64,000 nucleotides of DNA from Ruminiclostridium cellobioparum DSM 1351 = ATCC 15832 (GCF_000621505.1 NZ_JHYD01000002.1:124001-188000), one strand, 5' to 3'. Positions 1 through 10,241 are shown, numbered from the stretch's first letter. Notes: a model not told the origin generated them from the sequence alone. Numbers and translations are program-made.

Positions 1-823
1 TACCGTACTTATATTTGGCGTTCCGGTACTTCATATACCTGCCTACGGTATAGTCGGCTCGGCTATAGCGGTAACGGTTTCGAGAATTGTAGGTGTTACT
101 GTGCGAGTGCTGGTTTTGTACAACCGCAAAAAGCTCAAACTCAACCTGAGTTTGAAGGATGACTACACAATCAGGCCCGATATGATGAAGAGGATAGTCA
201 GCATAGGCGTTCCGGGCTTTATAGAGCAAGCCGTCATGCAGGGAGGATTTCTTGTGCTCCAGATCATAATCGTCTCCCTTGGAACTGTTGCTATGGCTGC
301 ATACCAGATAGGATTAAACATAAATGCCCTTGCTTTCTTCCCCATATTCGGGTTTGCCATTGCCAACACTACCCTTGTGGGACAAAGCCTTGGGGCAAGG
401 GATTATGAAAAGGCCGAAACCTATGCTTATGACAGCTTGAAGATAACAATGGCTGTGGGTTTTGTCATAGGCATACTCATGGTCATATTTTCAAAACAGC
501 TGGCGGCCATGTACTCCAATGATCATCTCGTAATAGAGGAATCGGTGGCCATAGTTTGCACATTCGGCTTAATAGAGCCGCTGCTTGCGGTTTTGAATCT
601 GTGCTCGGCAACCTTGAAGGCAGCGGGTGACATCAAGTATGTTATGGTCACTTCCTTCGTAGGACTTTGGACGTTCAGGGTGGGTTTGTCCTTTGTACTC
701 ATCCACTTTTTCGGAATGGGCTTGTTTGGAGTTATGGTTGGTATATTCTTTGACTTTTGCATAAGATCGGTCATGTATCTGGTAAGGATGAACAGGGGCA
801 GATGGAAGTATATGAATGTATAG
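1..823 (+). CDS. MATE-family multidrug/Na+ antiporter, C-terminal part
   Basis: The reading frame is open from base 2, so the gene begins before the window. A GTG at 101 is internal: the residues before it (such as YGIVGSAIA) continue the transporter. The visible part has about six hydrophobic segments and MATE-typical stretches (GVPGFIEQ near 210; GQSLGARDYEKA near 390). MATE proteins exchange Na+ or H+ for cationic drugs or metabolites across the membrane. The carboxy end, MNRGRWKY, is basic and cytoplasmic, as usual in the family. The substrate cannot be told. Confidence 0.9.
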   Translation, partial: TVLIFGVPVLHIPAYGIVGSAIAVTVSRIVGVTVRVLVLYNRKKLKLNLSLKDDYTIRPDMMKRIVSIGVPGFIEQAVMQGGFLVLQIIIVSLGTVAMAAYQIGLNINALAFFPIFGFAIANTTLVGQSLGARDYEKAETYAYDSLKITMAVGFVIGILMVIFSKQLAAMYSNDHLVIEESVAIVCTFGLIEPLLAVLNLCSATLKAAGDIKYVMVTSFVGLWTFRVGLSFVLIHFFGMGLFGVMVGIFFDFCIRSVMYLVRMNRGRWKYMNV

Positions 824-895
824 GTCTGTTTACAACAGGGTAGATTTAATTTGGAAGACGAATTATGATTTTTAAAAGTTATATAGCAACTCGGC

Positions 896-924
896 TTGAC
901 AAAAAATAAATATGAGTTGATAAT
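896..924 (+). promoter_or_regulatory. Sigma-A promoter of the membrane AraC regulator
   Basis: TTGACA (896-901), 17 bases, GATAAT (919-924). It lies about 70 bases before the ATG at 992, in the gap after the MATE gene. Confidence 0.6.
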
Positions 925-991
925 AAAAAGGCATAATTGCATTTTCTAATATATTTCAATTATATTTAATCTATTCTTGTGGGAGGTTCTT

Positions 992-3337
992 ATGAAGCTT
1001 TTGCCACAAAGTTTTACCAGTTTCAGAATGAACAGTATTTACATACGAATATTTTTTTCCATTATGGGCCTTGTCCTGGCATCCGTTCTTATTGTAGCAA
1101 GCCTTTCCTATTGGAATTCCACCAAAATGATGATCAGTGAAGTAAAAAGTAATAACATGCTGATTCTGGAACAAGCCCAGGAAAGTATTGACCGGGAGAT
1201 AAAATCAATTGAAAGCAGCACCATGCAGGCAGCTCTGGACCGGAGACTGCTTAAGGCACTTTATATCTCCCGGCAGGATTCTTATTATGAAGCTGAAATT
1301 TACCGCGATATTATTACTTATTTAAATTCAATTAAAGCAAATAATGACTATATAACCGATCTTTGGGTATATTTTAACAAAGCTGATATTGTTTTGGGAA
1401 GTGAGGGCAAGTATGATTCAAAACTGTTTTTCAGCAATGTGTGCAAATATTATTCAAACATTGACTGGGAAAATGTCTTTCAAAAGAACATTGGTTTTCG
1501 TTCGGCAGGGAGACAGGAGGTGGAGTATGACCTCAACAGGACGCCGGTGGTGGTATTTATAAAGTCAATGCCCATCAATGAGTTTACCCCTAAAGGTACT
1601 CTGGTTGTGAATCTGAGCGAGCAGTTCTTCCATAATAAAATGGGAGGAAATAAGGACGGAAAAGTTGTTATCAACTATGTTGTCGACTCTCATAAAAATA
1701 TTATTTTTACTAATGAGAAATTCTACCAGGAGAATCAGGATCAAAAGTCAGCCAGATCTGTCTTGGACAATTCTGTTAACAGTATGGGTTCCGACAAAGG
1801 AACTTTTGATACAAAATTTGACGGAAAACCTTACACAATACAATATATAAAGTCCAGAGCAAATGATTGGAATTATATTTCAATAACACCTACCGGATAT
1901 ATTTCCGAGAAGGCCAACGGTATCCGCAATGTAACTATATGGGTGGCTCTGATTAGTATGATTCTTAGCATTATTTTGGCATACTTTTTGGTCAAACGCC
2001 TCTACCGCCCAATAAATGATATTTTAAACTACATAAGTATCATGAATAATAAAAAGCTGGATAAACAAACAGAAGACAGTAAGGATGAACTGAAATTTAT
2101 AAATAGGATTATAAGCTTTGTTTATAATGAAAACGAAAACTTGCGGGACTCCTTTAATAAAAGCCAGCCAATATTAAGAGAGAAGTTTTTAAATGATATT
2201 GCAAATGGCAGTGTAACTCAGGAACGTTACAAAGAGATTGGAAGTGATATAGGGATTGATATGCCGTTCCCTCTATTTCAGGTCATTGTATTTGAAATAG
2301 ACGAGTATGTGCCGGAGGTATTAAAAAGATATCGAAAGCCCTCCGATTTTATACCCAAAATGTATGAAATTGCAGGTGATGCTTTAAATGAAAATGCCAG
2401 ATGTTATTCCATACAAAAAGACGAAAATATATTGGTTTCCATAATAAATTCCAATGAAAGTTTTTATGAATCTGAAGGTATTAATGAATACTTGAATAAA
2501 GTAAGAGATTATTTTAAGTTCAATCATGAGCTGACATTTACTATTGGGGTAGGGCGACGTTACACAAGCATTGAGGAATGTCCCATGTCCTTTATTGAAG
2601 CGCTTCATGCTCTGAAATACAAGATAGTAAAAGGCCAAAACACCGTCATTTATATTGATGAGGTGAAGAATATTTCAGGGAATATTTTTGAATACCCCAT
2701 AGAAAAGGAAAAACAACTGGTAACCATTCTTAAATCCGGTGACATTGTAGCTACCAATCAAATTCTTCTGCAGATATTTACCGATAATCTGGATAAGCGG
2801 CCCATGACTCCTGAGATGATAAATAATTTATTCAGTGCATTGGTTGGTACTGCCATCAGATCTATTTATGAAATGCAGGCTACTATAACAAGGATTTTCG
2901 GCGAAGAAGCTGATATTTATGCCGGGATGGCGGAGAAAAGTATTGTTGAGGAAAAAAAGAGTTATATTTATTTTATATTCAAATCCATTGCAATGTACGC
3001 AGGTGATAGGAAGCTTAGCCAAAATACCAAGGTATATGATAAAATAAATGCATTTGTTGCCGAAAATTACAATAAAGAGCTGTCACTTGAAAAAGCTGCA
3101 GAAGTTGTCAACCTGTCTCCATCTTACCTTAGCTTTATTTTTAAAGAAATCTCAGGTAAGAACTTTGTAGATTTTATTAATGAATTTAGATTGGAAAAAG
3201 CCAAGGAACTATTGACAAGTACGTCAATGAGTGTTGCCCAGGTAGCTGAAACCGTAGGGTATATAAATGCTAACAGCTTCAGCAAGACTTTTAAGAAATA
3301 TATCGGTGTATCCCCCGGACAATTCAGGGGAATGTAG
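992..3337 (+). CDS. Membrane-anchored AraC-family sugar regulator
   Basis: This 781-residue one-protein sensor and transcription factor has a membrane segment at about residues 14-36, an extracellular Cache-like sensor region to about 300, and a second membrane segment near 305-330. A cytoplasmic linker follows, then a C-terminal AraC double helix-turn-helix (about 680-781, with motifs SPSYLSFIFKE and VGYINANSFSKTFKKY). There is no receiver domain. The ATG at 992 is chosen because GGGAGG at 981-986 sits just before it; a TTG at 977 would put the ribosome site inside the gene. It stands directly upstream of an ABC importer and two glycosidases and probably activates them when it senses the sugar outside. 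The activator role is inferred from this arrangement. Confidence 0.88.
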   Translation: MKLLPQSFTSFRMNSIYIRIFFSIMGLVLASVLIVASLSYWNSTKMMISEVKSNNMLILEQAQESIDREIKSIESSTMQAALDRRLLKALYISRQDSYYEAEIYRDIITYLNSIKANNDYITDLWVYFNKADIVLGSEGKYDSKLFFSNVCKYYSNIDWENVFQKNIGFRSAGRQEVEYDLNRTPVVVFIKSMPINEFTPKGTLVVNLSEQFFHNKMGGNKDGKVVINYVVDSHKNIIFTNEKFYQENQDQKSARSVLDNSVNSMGSDKGTFDTKFDGKPYTIQYIKSRANDWNYISITPTGYISEKANGIRNVTIWVALISMILSIILAYFLVKRLYRPINDILNYISIMNNKKLDKQTEDSKDELKFINRIISFVYNENENLRDSFNKSQPILREKFLNDIANGSVTQERYKEIGSDIGIDMPFPLFQVIVFEIDEYVPEVLKRYRKPSDFIPKMYEIAGDALNENARCYSIQKDENILVSIINSNESFYESEGINEYLNKVRDYFKFNHELTFTIGVGRRYTSIEECPMSFIEALHALKYKIVKGQNTVIYIDEVKNISGNIFEYPIEKEKQLVTILKSGDIVATNQILLQIFTDNLDKRPMTPEMINNLFSALVGTAIRSIYEMQATITRIFGEEADIYAGMAEKSIVEEKKSYIYFIFKSIAMYAGDRKLSQNTKVYDKINAFVAENYNKELSLEKAAEVVNLSPSYLSFIFKEISGKNFVDFINEFRLEKAKELLTSTSMSVAQVAETVGYINANSFSKTFKKYIGVSPGQFRGM

Positions 3338-3368
3338 CATTTCGCAGGTGGATAATCTTAAAATCCAA

Positions 3369-3395
3369 AAACAGCCTCATAGGGGCTGTTTTTTG
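3369..3395 (+). terminator. Rho-independent terminator after the AraC regulator
   Basis: AAACAGCC (3369-3376) pairs with GGCTGTTT (3384-3391), followed by a T run. It separates the regulator from the transporter operon; the remainder of the gap to 3601 shows no gene. Confidence 0.75.
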
Positions 3396-3601
3396 TTTTT
3401 ACTGAAAATACGGAATACCGGCATATTCCGGCTTATCCGGATAAATTCAGCATTTTTCAGGCTTACAATCGTAAAAAAATCCATATGAAATCTATAAATT
3501 AAACCCGAAATCTAAAAATTGAATGGTTTACTCAAGAGGCGATTTGGGAGTAAAGTAACGACATAGCGAACCACAAGAACAAATCTGAATGGAGGATTGA
3601 C

Positions 3602-4597
3602 ATGCGTATCACACCTGCTGCTATCGTGGCAAAAGTCAAGTCAAAAAAGTCAAGTAATAATAATCTGAGTAACAATAATTTAAGCAACAGGTCAAGTAGG
3701 TTAAAGATGTTAAAAGCAAGTTATCCGTTGCTGCTGATGTTTTTACCCGTATTTGTTTATTATGTTGTTTTCCGTTATATTCCTTTGATAGGGGCACTTA
3801 TCATATCGGTTAAGAAGTATCAGCCGGCCCTGGGGATAATCGGCAGCAAATGGGTTGGGCTTGAGTATTTTACTCAGTTTATAGATTCCGTATTCTTTTG
3901 GAGGCTGTTAAGGAATACACTTGCTATTAATTTTTTTCAATTGATATTGGGTTTTACCGCCCCTATCATTCTTGCCTTGCTTCTTAATGAAATAGGGTCG
4001 TCAAAATTTAAAAGACTGGTACAGTCGGTTACATATTTGCCGAACTTTATTTCCAGCGTAGTTGTTGTTGGTATTGTGGTTGTTTTCCTTTCTCCGACCA
4101 CAGGTGTGGTGAACAGTATCATTTCAAAACTTGGGATGGAAAAGGTTAATTTTTTGACTGAACCTTCGTACTTCTGGTTAATCTATACCTTAATGGTAAT
4201 ATGGCAAACAACCGGCTACAGTGCAATTATTTATTTGGCGTCACTCACAGGAATTAATCCTGAACTATATGAAGCTTCGAAAATAGACGGTGCAGGCAGA
4301 TGGAGCCAGTTATGGCATATTACGCTTCCGGGTATTTCATCCACAATAGTCATTTTGTTGCTTATGAGGCTCGGAAGTCTTCTGGAGGTAGGGTATGAAT
4401 CCATAATACTGCTATATAATCCAAGTATCTATTCAACTGCTGATGTTATCAGTACATATGTTTACCGTCGCGGAATACTCAACGGAGATTACAGTTTTGC
4501 TTCGGCAGTAGGCTTTTTCCAGTCGGTAATAGGGCTTGTACTTGTAATAACCGCAAACAAGCTGGCTAAAAAGTATACCGAGACAAGTTTATGGTAA
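3602..4597 (+). CDS. Sugar ABC importer permease, LplB/YteP type
   Basis: This 331-residue integral membrane protein of the binding-protein-dependent importer family has six predicted membrane segments. Its cytoplasmic EAA loop, EASKIDGAGRWSQLWHITLP (about residues 222-241), docks the ATPase. It would form a heterodimeric channel with the next gene and receive oligosaccharide from the lipoprotein at 5583. No ATPase is encoded here, as is usual for this type, which shares a general MsmX-like ATPase. The first 40 residues are an Asn/Ser-rich basic extension with a repeated NNLS motif; a later start at MLKASYPL is possible. GGAGG about 7 bases before 3602 favours the start given. Confidence 0.9.
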   Translation: MRITPAAIVAKVKSKKSSNNNLSNNNLSNRSSRLKMLKASYPLLLMFLPVFVYYVVFRYIPLIGALIISVKKYQPALGIIGSKWVGLEYFTQFIDSVFFWRLLRNTLAINFFQLILGFTAPIILALLLNEIGSSKFKRLVQSVTYLPNFISSVVVVGIVVVFLSPTTGVVNSIISKLGMEKVNFLTEPSYFWLIYTLMVIWQTTGYSAIIYLASLTGINPELYEASKIDGAGRWSQLWHITLPGISSTIVILLLMRLGSLLEVGYESIILLYNPSIYSTADVISTYVYRRGILNGDYSFASAVGFFQSVIGLVLVITANKLAKKYTETSLW

Positions 4598-4615
4598 TGG
4601 GAGGGATTTAACATA

Positions 4616-5485
4616 ATGAAAGAGACAAAAGGCCGGATAATTTTTCAATGTATCAACTATACTATTCTCATTATTTGCATGATTGTTGCCTTATATCCTG
4701 TACTATATGTATTGGCGGCATCCTTGAGCAGTTATGAATTTCTGGCGCAGGGGAGGGTGGGGATTATTCCCATGGGCTTAAATCTGGAAGCTTACAAGAG
4801 GGTACTTACCTATCCGATGATTGGCAGATCTTATATCAACACATTGTTTTACACGGTTGCTGGAACTTCAATAAGCCTCCTGCTCAGTATTTTAGGAGCA
4901 TATCCTTTATCCAGAAGATATTTTCCGGGGAAGGACTTTCTTACAAAGGTAGTTGTAATAGCCATGCTTTTCAGTGCCGGCATGATACCTACTTTTCTCG
5001 TAGTAAGGGGGTTAGGCCTTTATAATACGGTATGGTCCATATTGCTTCCTACGGCAATATCATCCTTTAACCTGGTAATTCTCAAAAACTTTTTTGAACA
5101 AATTCCGTATGAACTGGAAGAATCTGCTTCACTTGACGGGTGTAACCACCTGCAGACACTTTTTATAATCATCCTGCCTCTGGCTGTACCCGGACTGGTC
5201 ACCATAGGATTATTCTATGCGGTTTATCAATGGAACAGCTATTTCCCTGCAATGATTTATCTTCGGGACAGGGAATTGGTTCCTATTCAGATAATACTCA
5301 GAGACATTGTTATTCAGAATCAAACAAATGATTTGTCAATTGACCTGGTCAAGGGTTCGGATCAGGTCAGTGAATCCATCAGGTATGCGACCATTATGGT
5401 TGCAACCATTCCAATTATGCTTGTCTACCCTTTTGTGCAGAAGTATTTTATAAAAGGCATCATGGTAGGTTCGGTAAAAGGATAA
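4616..5485 (+). CDS. Sugar ABC importer permease, YtcP type
   Basis: This 289-residue second channel subunit has six membrane segments, and the EAA loop ESASLDGCNHLQTLFIIILP lies near residues 168-187. It starts 18 bases after the preceding permease with GGGAGGG upstream, so the two are co-translated partners. The C-terminal YPFVQKYFIKGIMVGSVKG is the standard family ending. Transport of plant oligosaccharides is inferred from the adjoining glycosidases. Confidence 0.92.
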   Translation: MKETKGRIIFQCINYTILIICMIVALYPVLYVLAASLSSYEFLAQGRVGIIPMGLNLEAYKRVLTYPMIGRSYINTLFYTVAGTSISLLLSILGAYPLSRRYFPGKDFLTKVVVIAMLFSAGMIPTFLVVRGLGLYNTVWSILLPTAISSFNLVILKNFFEQIPYELEESASLDGCNHLQTLFIIILPLAVPGLVTIGLFYAVYQWNSYFPAMIYLRDRELVPIQIILRDIVIQNQTNDLSIDLVKGSDQVSESIRYATIMVATIPIMLVYPFVQKYFIKGIMVGSVKG

Positions 5486-5582
5486 ATATATTATCTGGCT
5501 TATAAATTTCCAATGTTTGTTTACATAAGGAAATTTGTATAGATGTATTTGTAGTTAAAATTACAAAACAAGGAGGAGTTTT

Positions 5583-7190
5583 ATGATTAGGTTAAAATGG
5601 AGGGGAGCAGTATCATTAGTTTTATCGGCTGCACTGTTTATGTCGGTATTGGCTGGATGTGGTTCGAAAAATGAAAACGCTCAGGCCGGCGGATCAACGA
5701 GCCAATCAGGAGAAACAACGGCGTCAGGCGGAAAATTGATCGGAGAGCCAATTAAAATCAGCATGTTCCTGCAGGATTCGGCAGATCAGGCAATCAGTCC
5801 CGATTTGCCAATTATTAAAGAAATCACCGACAGAACAAACGTATCGTTTGATTTTATTCCGGGACCTGCAACAGAGGCCCAGTTCCGTGAAAAGTTCAAT
5901 GTAATAATTGCATCAGGAAGTATACCGGATGTTATAGTCAGTCCATACAGAGATGACATGCTTAAGGTGGCCGAACAGGGAATCTTTGAACCTCTGGATG
6001 AACACATTACAAACAATGCTCCGAATTTTAAGAAAATTCTGGATGAACATCCTGAGTATATCAAGGATTTGAGGTCGTCGGACGGCAAGGATTATTTCCT
6101 GCCTTTCATCGGTGCCGTAAGGACATTTAAAGTGTGGATGGTCAGGGAAGACTGGCTCCAGAAGCTTAACCTCAAACAGCCTGAAACTCTTGATGACTGG
6201 TATAACATGCTGAAGGCATTTAAGGAAAAAGATCCAAATGGAAACGGAAAGCAGGATGAGATACCTTATACCACCAGAAACACAAAGGCTGGTGTGCTGT
6301 CATTTATGGAAGCTTTCGGAATCAGCGGATTTGAGGCAAACGAACAATTTTTTATAGAAGACAATAAAGTAAAATATGCCTATACCGATCCAAGATGCAA
6401 AGATGCCCTTACATTTATCAACAAGCTTTACAAAGAAGGGCTCATAGATCCGGAATATGCTACAAATGACACGAAGGTTTGGCTTTCAAGAATTACAAGT
6501 GAAATTGCAGGCTCCTGCCAGGATACAACAGCCCGTGCGTATTCATTGGGAGATGCTATCAGGCAGGCTAGTTCAAATTCAAGTGCAAATCTTGTTGTAG
6601 TTCCGCCGCCGAAGGGACCTACAGGAGTACAGATGACTACCAGCCAGATGCAGCCTGTAAGGGGGTACACCGCAATCAGCGTAACTTCCAAGCATAAAGA
6701 GGAAATAGTTAAGCTGTTTGACTATTTCTACTCTGAGGAAGGAAGCCTGTTAATGAACTTCGGAATAGAAGGACAGACCTACACAATGGTAAATGGTAAG
6801 CCCACATATACCGATGCTATAGCAAAGGATACCAAAGGCAGATCGATACTTTCAATGCTAAATGTATTTGGACATAGAGAATGGGCTTACAGGCAGGATA
6901 TAGGCTACGAGGATGCAATGCTGGATGCAAGATATGTACAGGCCAGAAATGATATGGAAAAGTATATCAGGCCGACTATTCCCGCACTTTCCTTCACTGA
7001 GGACGAAAGAGATGTAATAAACAATAAGTATACTGAAATTCAGACTTACAAGGATGAAATGATCGACAAATTTATAATGGGTAAGGAACCAATTGAGAAA
7101 TTTGATGAATTTGTTAAAAAGATTCAGGATATGGGAATCGACGAAGTGCTTAAGGTTGAGCAGACTGCATTTGACCGCTACAATAAATAA
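5583..7190 (+). CDS. Sugar-binding lipoprotein of the ABC importer (LplA/YtcQ type)
   Basis: This 535-residue extracellular solute-binding protein has a lipoprotein signal peptide with lipobox LAGC; the lipidated cysteine is residue 26, followed by a Gly/Ser/Thr linker. The body matches the large YtcQ/LplA class, with a DPNGNGKQDEIPY calcium-loop-like segment near residue 216. It captures oligosaccharide outside the cell for the two permeases just upstream. AAGGAGG lies 6-12 bases before the ATG. The gene ends before a long hairpin (7210-7265), which may stabilise the transporter message. Confidence 0.92.
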   Translation: MIRLKWRGAVSLVLSAALFMSVLAGCGSKNENAQAGGSTSQSGETTASGGKLIGEPIKISMFLQDSADQAISPDLPIIKEITDRTNVSFDFIPGPATEAQFREKFNVIIASGSIPDVIVSPYRDDMLKVAEQGIFEPLDEHITNNAPNFKKILDEHPEYIKDLRSSDGKDYFLPFIGAVRTFKVWMVREDWLQKLNLKQPETLDDWYNMLKAFKEKDPNGNGKQDEIPYTTRNTKAGVLSFMEAFGISGFEANEQFFIEDNKVKYAYTDPRCKDALTFINKLYKEGLIDPEYATNDTKVWLSRITSEIAGSCQDTTARAYSLGDAIRQASSNSSANLVVVPPPKGPTGVQMTTSQMQPVRGYTAISVTSKHKEEIVKLFDYFYSEEGSLLMNFGIEGQTYTMVNGKPTYTDAIAKDTKGRSILSMLNVFGHREWAYRQDIGYEDAMLDARYVQARNDMEKYIRPTIPALSFTEDERDVINNKYTEIQTYKDEMIDKFIMGKEPIEKFDEFVKKIQDMGIDEVLKVEQTAFDRYNK

Positions 7191-7209
7191 ACTGTAAAGC
7201 TCTATTATA

Positions 7210-7265
7210 AAAGTACATGCCTGGGATTGTAGGTGATGAGCATACAAATTTCAGGCTTGTACTTT
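7210..7265 (+). terminator. Long-loop hairpin after the binding-protein gene
   Basis: AAAGTACATGCCTG (7210-7223) pairs with CAGGCTTGTACTTT (7252-7265) with one mismatch. There is no long T run, so it is more likely a partial terminator or message-stabilising hairpin between the transporter and the glycosidase genes than a complete stop. Confidence 0.5.
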
Positions 7266-7334
7266 ATGGGTTATCATTTTTTCGAAGTGATTTTTGATTT
7301 AAATTAAACTTTATTATATTAGTGAGGTATTGAT

Positions 7335-8216
7335 ATGTTGAATTTGGAAAAATTAAAAAATCCGGTTTGGAAGAGATCTGATAATCTTCGCGATCCTTCT
7401 GTATATAAAACAGAGGAAGGATATCATCTGTTTTATTCACGTTATTCAAACAAGGACTGGAGTAAGCCTGAAAACTGGTCAATAGGACATGTATTTACAA
7501 AAGATTTTATTACCTATGAGAATGACAGTGATATTTCGCCAAAGGGCTTTGCTTCACCGGGAGATGTTATATTCTGGGGCGGGAGATATATACTTCCTTA
7601 CCAGGCATACCCCGAACAGCCAACAAAGCTGTGCTTCAGCCAGTCTGAGGATTTGATTTCATGGACAAAGCCGGAATTTTTCCTGGAAGAAGCGGTGAGG
7701 CTGCCGTGGAACCAGGCTCAAAGAACAATAGATCCCACTTTTGTTGTGGATGGAGATACATTGCACTGCTATTTTGTTGGAACCGATTTGATAAATTATT
7801 CAGGCCATACAAATCTTATAGGCCACGCAGTGACCAGGGATACCCAGCTTCGGGAATGGGAGATCCTCACAGTGGATAAGCCCCTGATAGGTGTTGGAAA
7901 GGATGCACCCGACGGAGTGGAAAATGTTGTTGTAATACGTCAGGCCGGCAAATGGATCATGATATACAGCGAAGGGTTAAAGGAGCAGCATCTGGCATAC
8001 GCCCTTTCGGAGGATTTATATAATTGGGAACTGAAAGGCCGGATTGATATTGAATCCCAGAAGTGGGTTCAAACAAGATACGGAGCTCCTTTTGTCTGGA
8101 AGGAAAAGGACAGGTGGCTTATGATACTTATGGGAGAGGATGCCGGGAACAATACAACCTTTGGACTCTTGTATTCTGAGGACGGCTTGAACTGGCGGAT
8201 GCTGCAGGAAAAATAA
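7335..8216 (+). CDS. GH43-like five-bladed beta-propeller glycosidase
   Basis: This 293-residue protein has no signal peptide, so it is intracellular. It carries the three acidic sites expected of the GH43/GH117-like fold: NLRDPSVY near residue 19 (base), TIDPTFVVDG near 135 (helper) and GVENVVVI near 196 (acid). Repeated YxxFYS- and MIYSEG-type blades also fit. Family members release arabinose, xylose or similar sugars from plant oligosaccharides. It lies 26 bases before the GH120-like gene, and the two probably work on what the upstream importer brings in. The exact substrate and subfamily are uncertain. Confidence 0.72.
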   Translation: MLNLEKLKNPVWKRSDNLRDPSVYKTEEGYHLFYSRYSNKDWSKPENWSIGHVFTKDFITYENDSDISPKGFASPGDVIFWGGRYILPYQAYPEQPTKLCFSQSEDLISWTKPEFFLEEAVRLPWNQAQRTIDPTFVVDGDTLHCYFVGTDLINYSGHTNLIGHAVTRDTQLREWEILTVDKPLIGVGKDAPDGVENVVVIRQAGKWIMIYSEGLKEQHLAYALSEDLYNWELKGRIDIESQKWVQTRYGAPFVWKEKDRWLMILMGEDAGNNTTFGLLYSEDGLNWRMLQEK

Positions 8217-8241
8217 AGAAAAAGTAAAGGAGGCTATTGTT

Positions 8242-10209
8242 ATGGAAAATCATTTTCATGTTTCCGCAACAGGATGTGATACATGGGCAGGCTCTGCCAC
8301 AAGACCTTTCAGGACTATCGGAAGGGCGGCCGGTCTGGCGAAGGCGGGGGATACCATTACTGTTCACGAAGGTATTTACCGTGAATACATAAATCCAAAA
8401 AATGGAGGCACAGGTGACAACCTGCGTATAACCTATGAAGCCGCAGCCGGCGAGAAGGTTGTAATTTCCGGCGGAGAAGAGATTAAAGACTGGATAAAGG
8501 TTCAGGGGAGTGTTTATAAGACGGTAATACCCAATGCTTTCTTTGGTGATTTCAATCCGTACAAGGAAATTGTCTGGGGTGATTGGTTTATAAATTCCGA
8601 AAGGTCTTTTCACCTGGGCGAAGTGTATATAAACGGTAAATCCATGTTTGAAGCCGCCACTCTGGAGGGTGTGCTGAATCCGGTGCCTTTTGAGAAGGCA
8701 AGGGAACCCGAATGGTCATTACGCACCTGGTTCTGTGAAACAGATGACGAAAATACAACTATTTATGCAAATTTCGGTGAGTATGATCCCTTGAAAAACA
8801 TAATTGAAATTAATGTGCGGAGATTCTGCCTCTGGCCCGAAAAAACCGGCATCAACTATATTACTGTCCGTGGTTTTTACCTGACAATGGCTGCTCCCAA
8901 CTGGGCACCGCCCACTGCACTTCAGGAAGGTCTTATAGGCCCTCATTGGAGCAAGGGCTGGATAATAGAAAACAACGTAATAAGCAATGCTAAGAATTCA
9001 GGTATCAGTTTGGGCAAGGAAATATCCACAGGGCATAATGAATGGACAACCGTTGGGACAAAGCAGGGAGCGCAGCGAGAGAGAGATGTTATCTTCAACG
9101 CAATACATATTGGCTGGAACAAGGAAAACATCGGTTCTCATATTGTTCGTAACAATGTTATCCACGACTGCGAGCAAACAGGTATTTGCGGGCATTTGGG
9201 AGCAGTATTCAGCCAAATATACAACAACCATATTTACAATATCCACCACAAAAGAATGTTTAACGGAGCTGAAGTGGCAGGGATAAAACTGCATGCCGCA
9301 CTGGACTGTCAGATATACGGCAATCACATTCATAACAGCGACCGCGGTATGTGGATGGACTGGCAGACACAAGGGACGCGGATTTCAGGCAATCTGCTGT
9401 ATGATAACGATACTGCGGATTTATTCGTAGAGGTAAGTCACGGTCCTTACCTGGTGGATAATAATATAATGCTTTCCATGAAGAATATATTGGATTTGTC
9501 CCAGGGGGGAGCCTATGTTCATAACCTGTTCAGCGGATTTGTATCCTTTGCAAGAGTAACCAACCGCTTCACACCATATCATTATCCCCATGAAACAGGT
9601 GTTCATGGCCTTATGACCATTCTTGGAGGTGACAACAGGTATTATAATAATATATTCACAGGCACACAGCCTGAAAATGAAGAGCTTGAGAAGAAAATTG
9701 ACGTAAATGACTGGATTCACCCCGGAATTGTTACCAACAAAGACGGCAGTGTACCAAAAGGACTTGCAATCTACGACGAATGTCCCGCTTATGATGAAAC
9801 CTGGAACAAGGGCCTGCGTACGGTGGATGAATTCGCAAATGTCCGGCTTCCTATGTACTGCGGCTCCAACCTTTACTTTTATGATGCAAAACCATATAGA
9901 AAAGAGAAAAATTCTCTGGTCTATAATTATATAAAGCCATTGGTAAATATAGTGACTGAAGGCGGTAATGTTTACGTAACCTTTGATTTTGAGGATAAAT
10001 TGGCAGAGGTTGAAACTGTTACCGTTACCACAGACTTGCTGGGAATTGCTTTTGAACCTGAAGTACCCTTCGAAAATTCCGACGGAACACCTCTGTGCAT
10101 AGAAAAGGATTTCTTTGGAAGTATACGTAAGGCAGGAATGATGACCGTAGGGCCTTTTGAGGGTATTGGAAAGGGACCTCAAAAAATCAAAGTGGCGGAA
10201 ATCAGATAG
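8242..10209 (+). CDS. GH120-type beta-xylosidase (right-handed beta-helix)
   Basis: This 655-residue protein resembles the XylC beta-xylosidase of Thermoanaerobacterium over its whole length, by my recall of that sequence. Shared landmarks are an N-terminal GDTITVHEGIYRE, SKGWIIE(N/D)N in the helix coils, and the active-site blocks WMDWQTQGTR and FVEVSHGPYLVD. The expected nucleophile is D373 and the acid/base E397; XylC has D382 and E405. There is no signal peptide. It would cut xylose from imported xylo-oligosaccharides. AAAGGAGG lies just upstream. Beta-helix folds also occur in pectate lyases, but the active-site blocks favour GH120. Confidence 0.85.
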   Translation: MENHFHVSATGCDTWAGSATRPFRTIGRAAGLAKAGDTITVHEGIYREYINPKNGGTGDNLRITYEAAAGEKVVISGGEEIKDWIKVQGSVYKTVIPNAFFGDFNPYKEIVWGDWFINSERSFHLGEVYINGKSMFEAATLEGVLNPVPFEKAREPEWSLRTWFCETDDENTTIYANFGEYDPLKNIIEINVRRFCLWPEKTGINYITVRGFYLTMAAPNWAPPTALQEGLIGPHWSKGWIIENNVISNAKNSGISLGKEISTGHNEWTTVGTKQGAQRERDVIFNAIHIGWNKENIGSHIVRNNVIHDCEQTGICGHLGAVFSQIYNNHIYNIHHKRMFNGAEVAGIKLHAALDCQIYGNHIHNSDRGMWMDWQTQGTRISGNLLYDNDTADLFVEVSHGPYLVDNNIMLSMKNILDLSQGGAYVHNLFSGFVSFARVTNRFTPYHYPHETGVHGLMTILGGDNRYYNNIFTGTQPENEELEKKIDVNDWIHPGIVTNKDGSVPKGLAIYDECPAYDETWNKGLRTVDEFANVRLPMYCGSNLYFYDAKPYRKEKNSLVYNYIKPLVNIVTEGGNVYVTFDFEDKLAEVETVTVTTDLLGIAFEPEVPFENSDGTPLCIEKDFFGSIRKAGMMTVGPFEGIGKGPQKIKVAEIR

Positions 10210-10241
10210 TTTGTCCTGTCCCAAATAGGCGAGTAAAGTAG

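Noticed and set aside
8242-10209. Pectate lyase for the beta-helix protein.
   Set aside because: The active-site blocks WMDWQTQGTR and VEVSHGP with matching spacing fit GH120 beta-xylosidase better, and there is no signal peptide.
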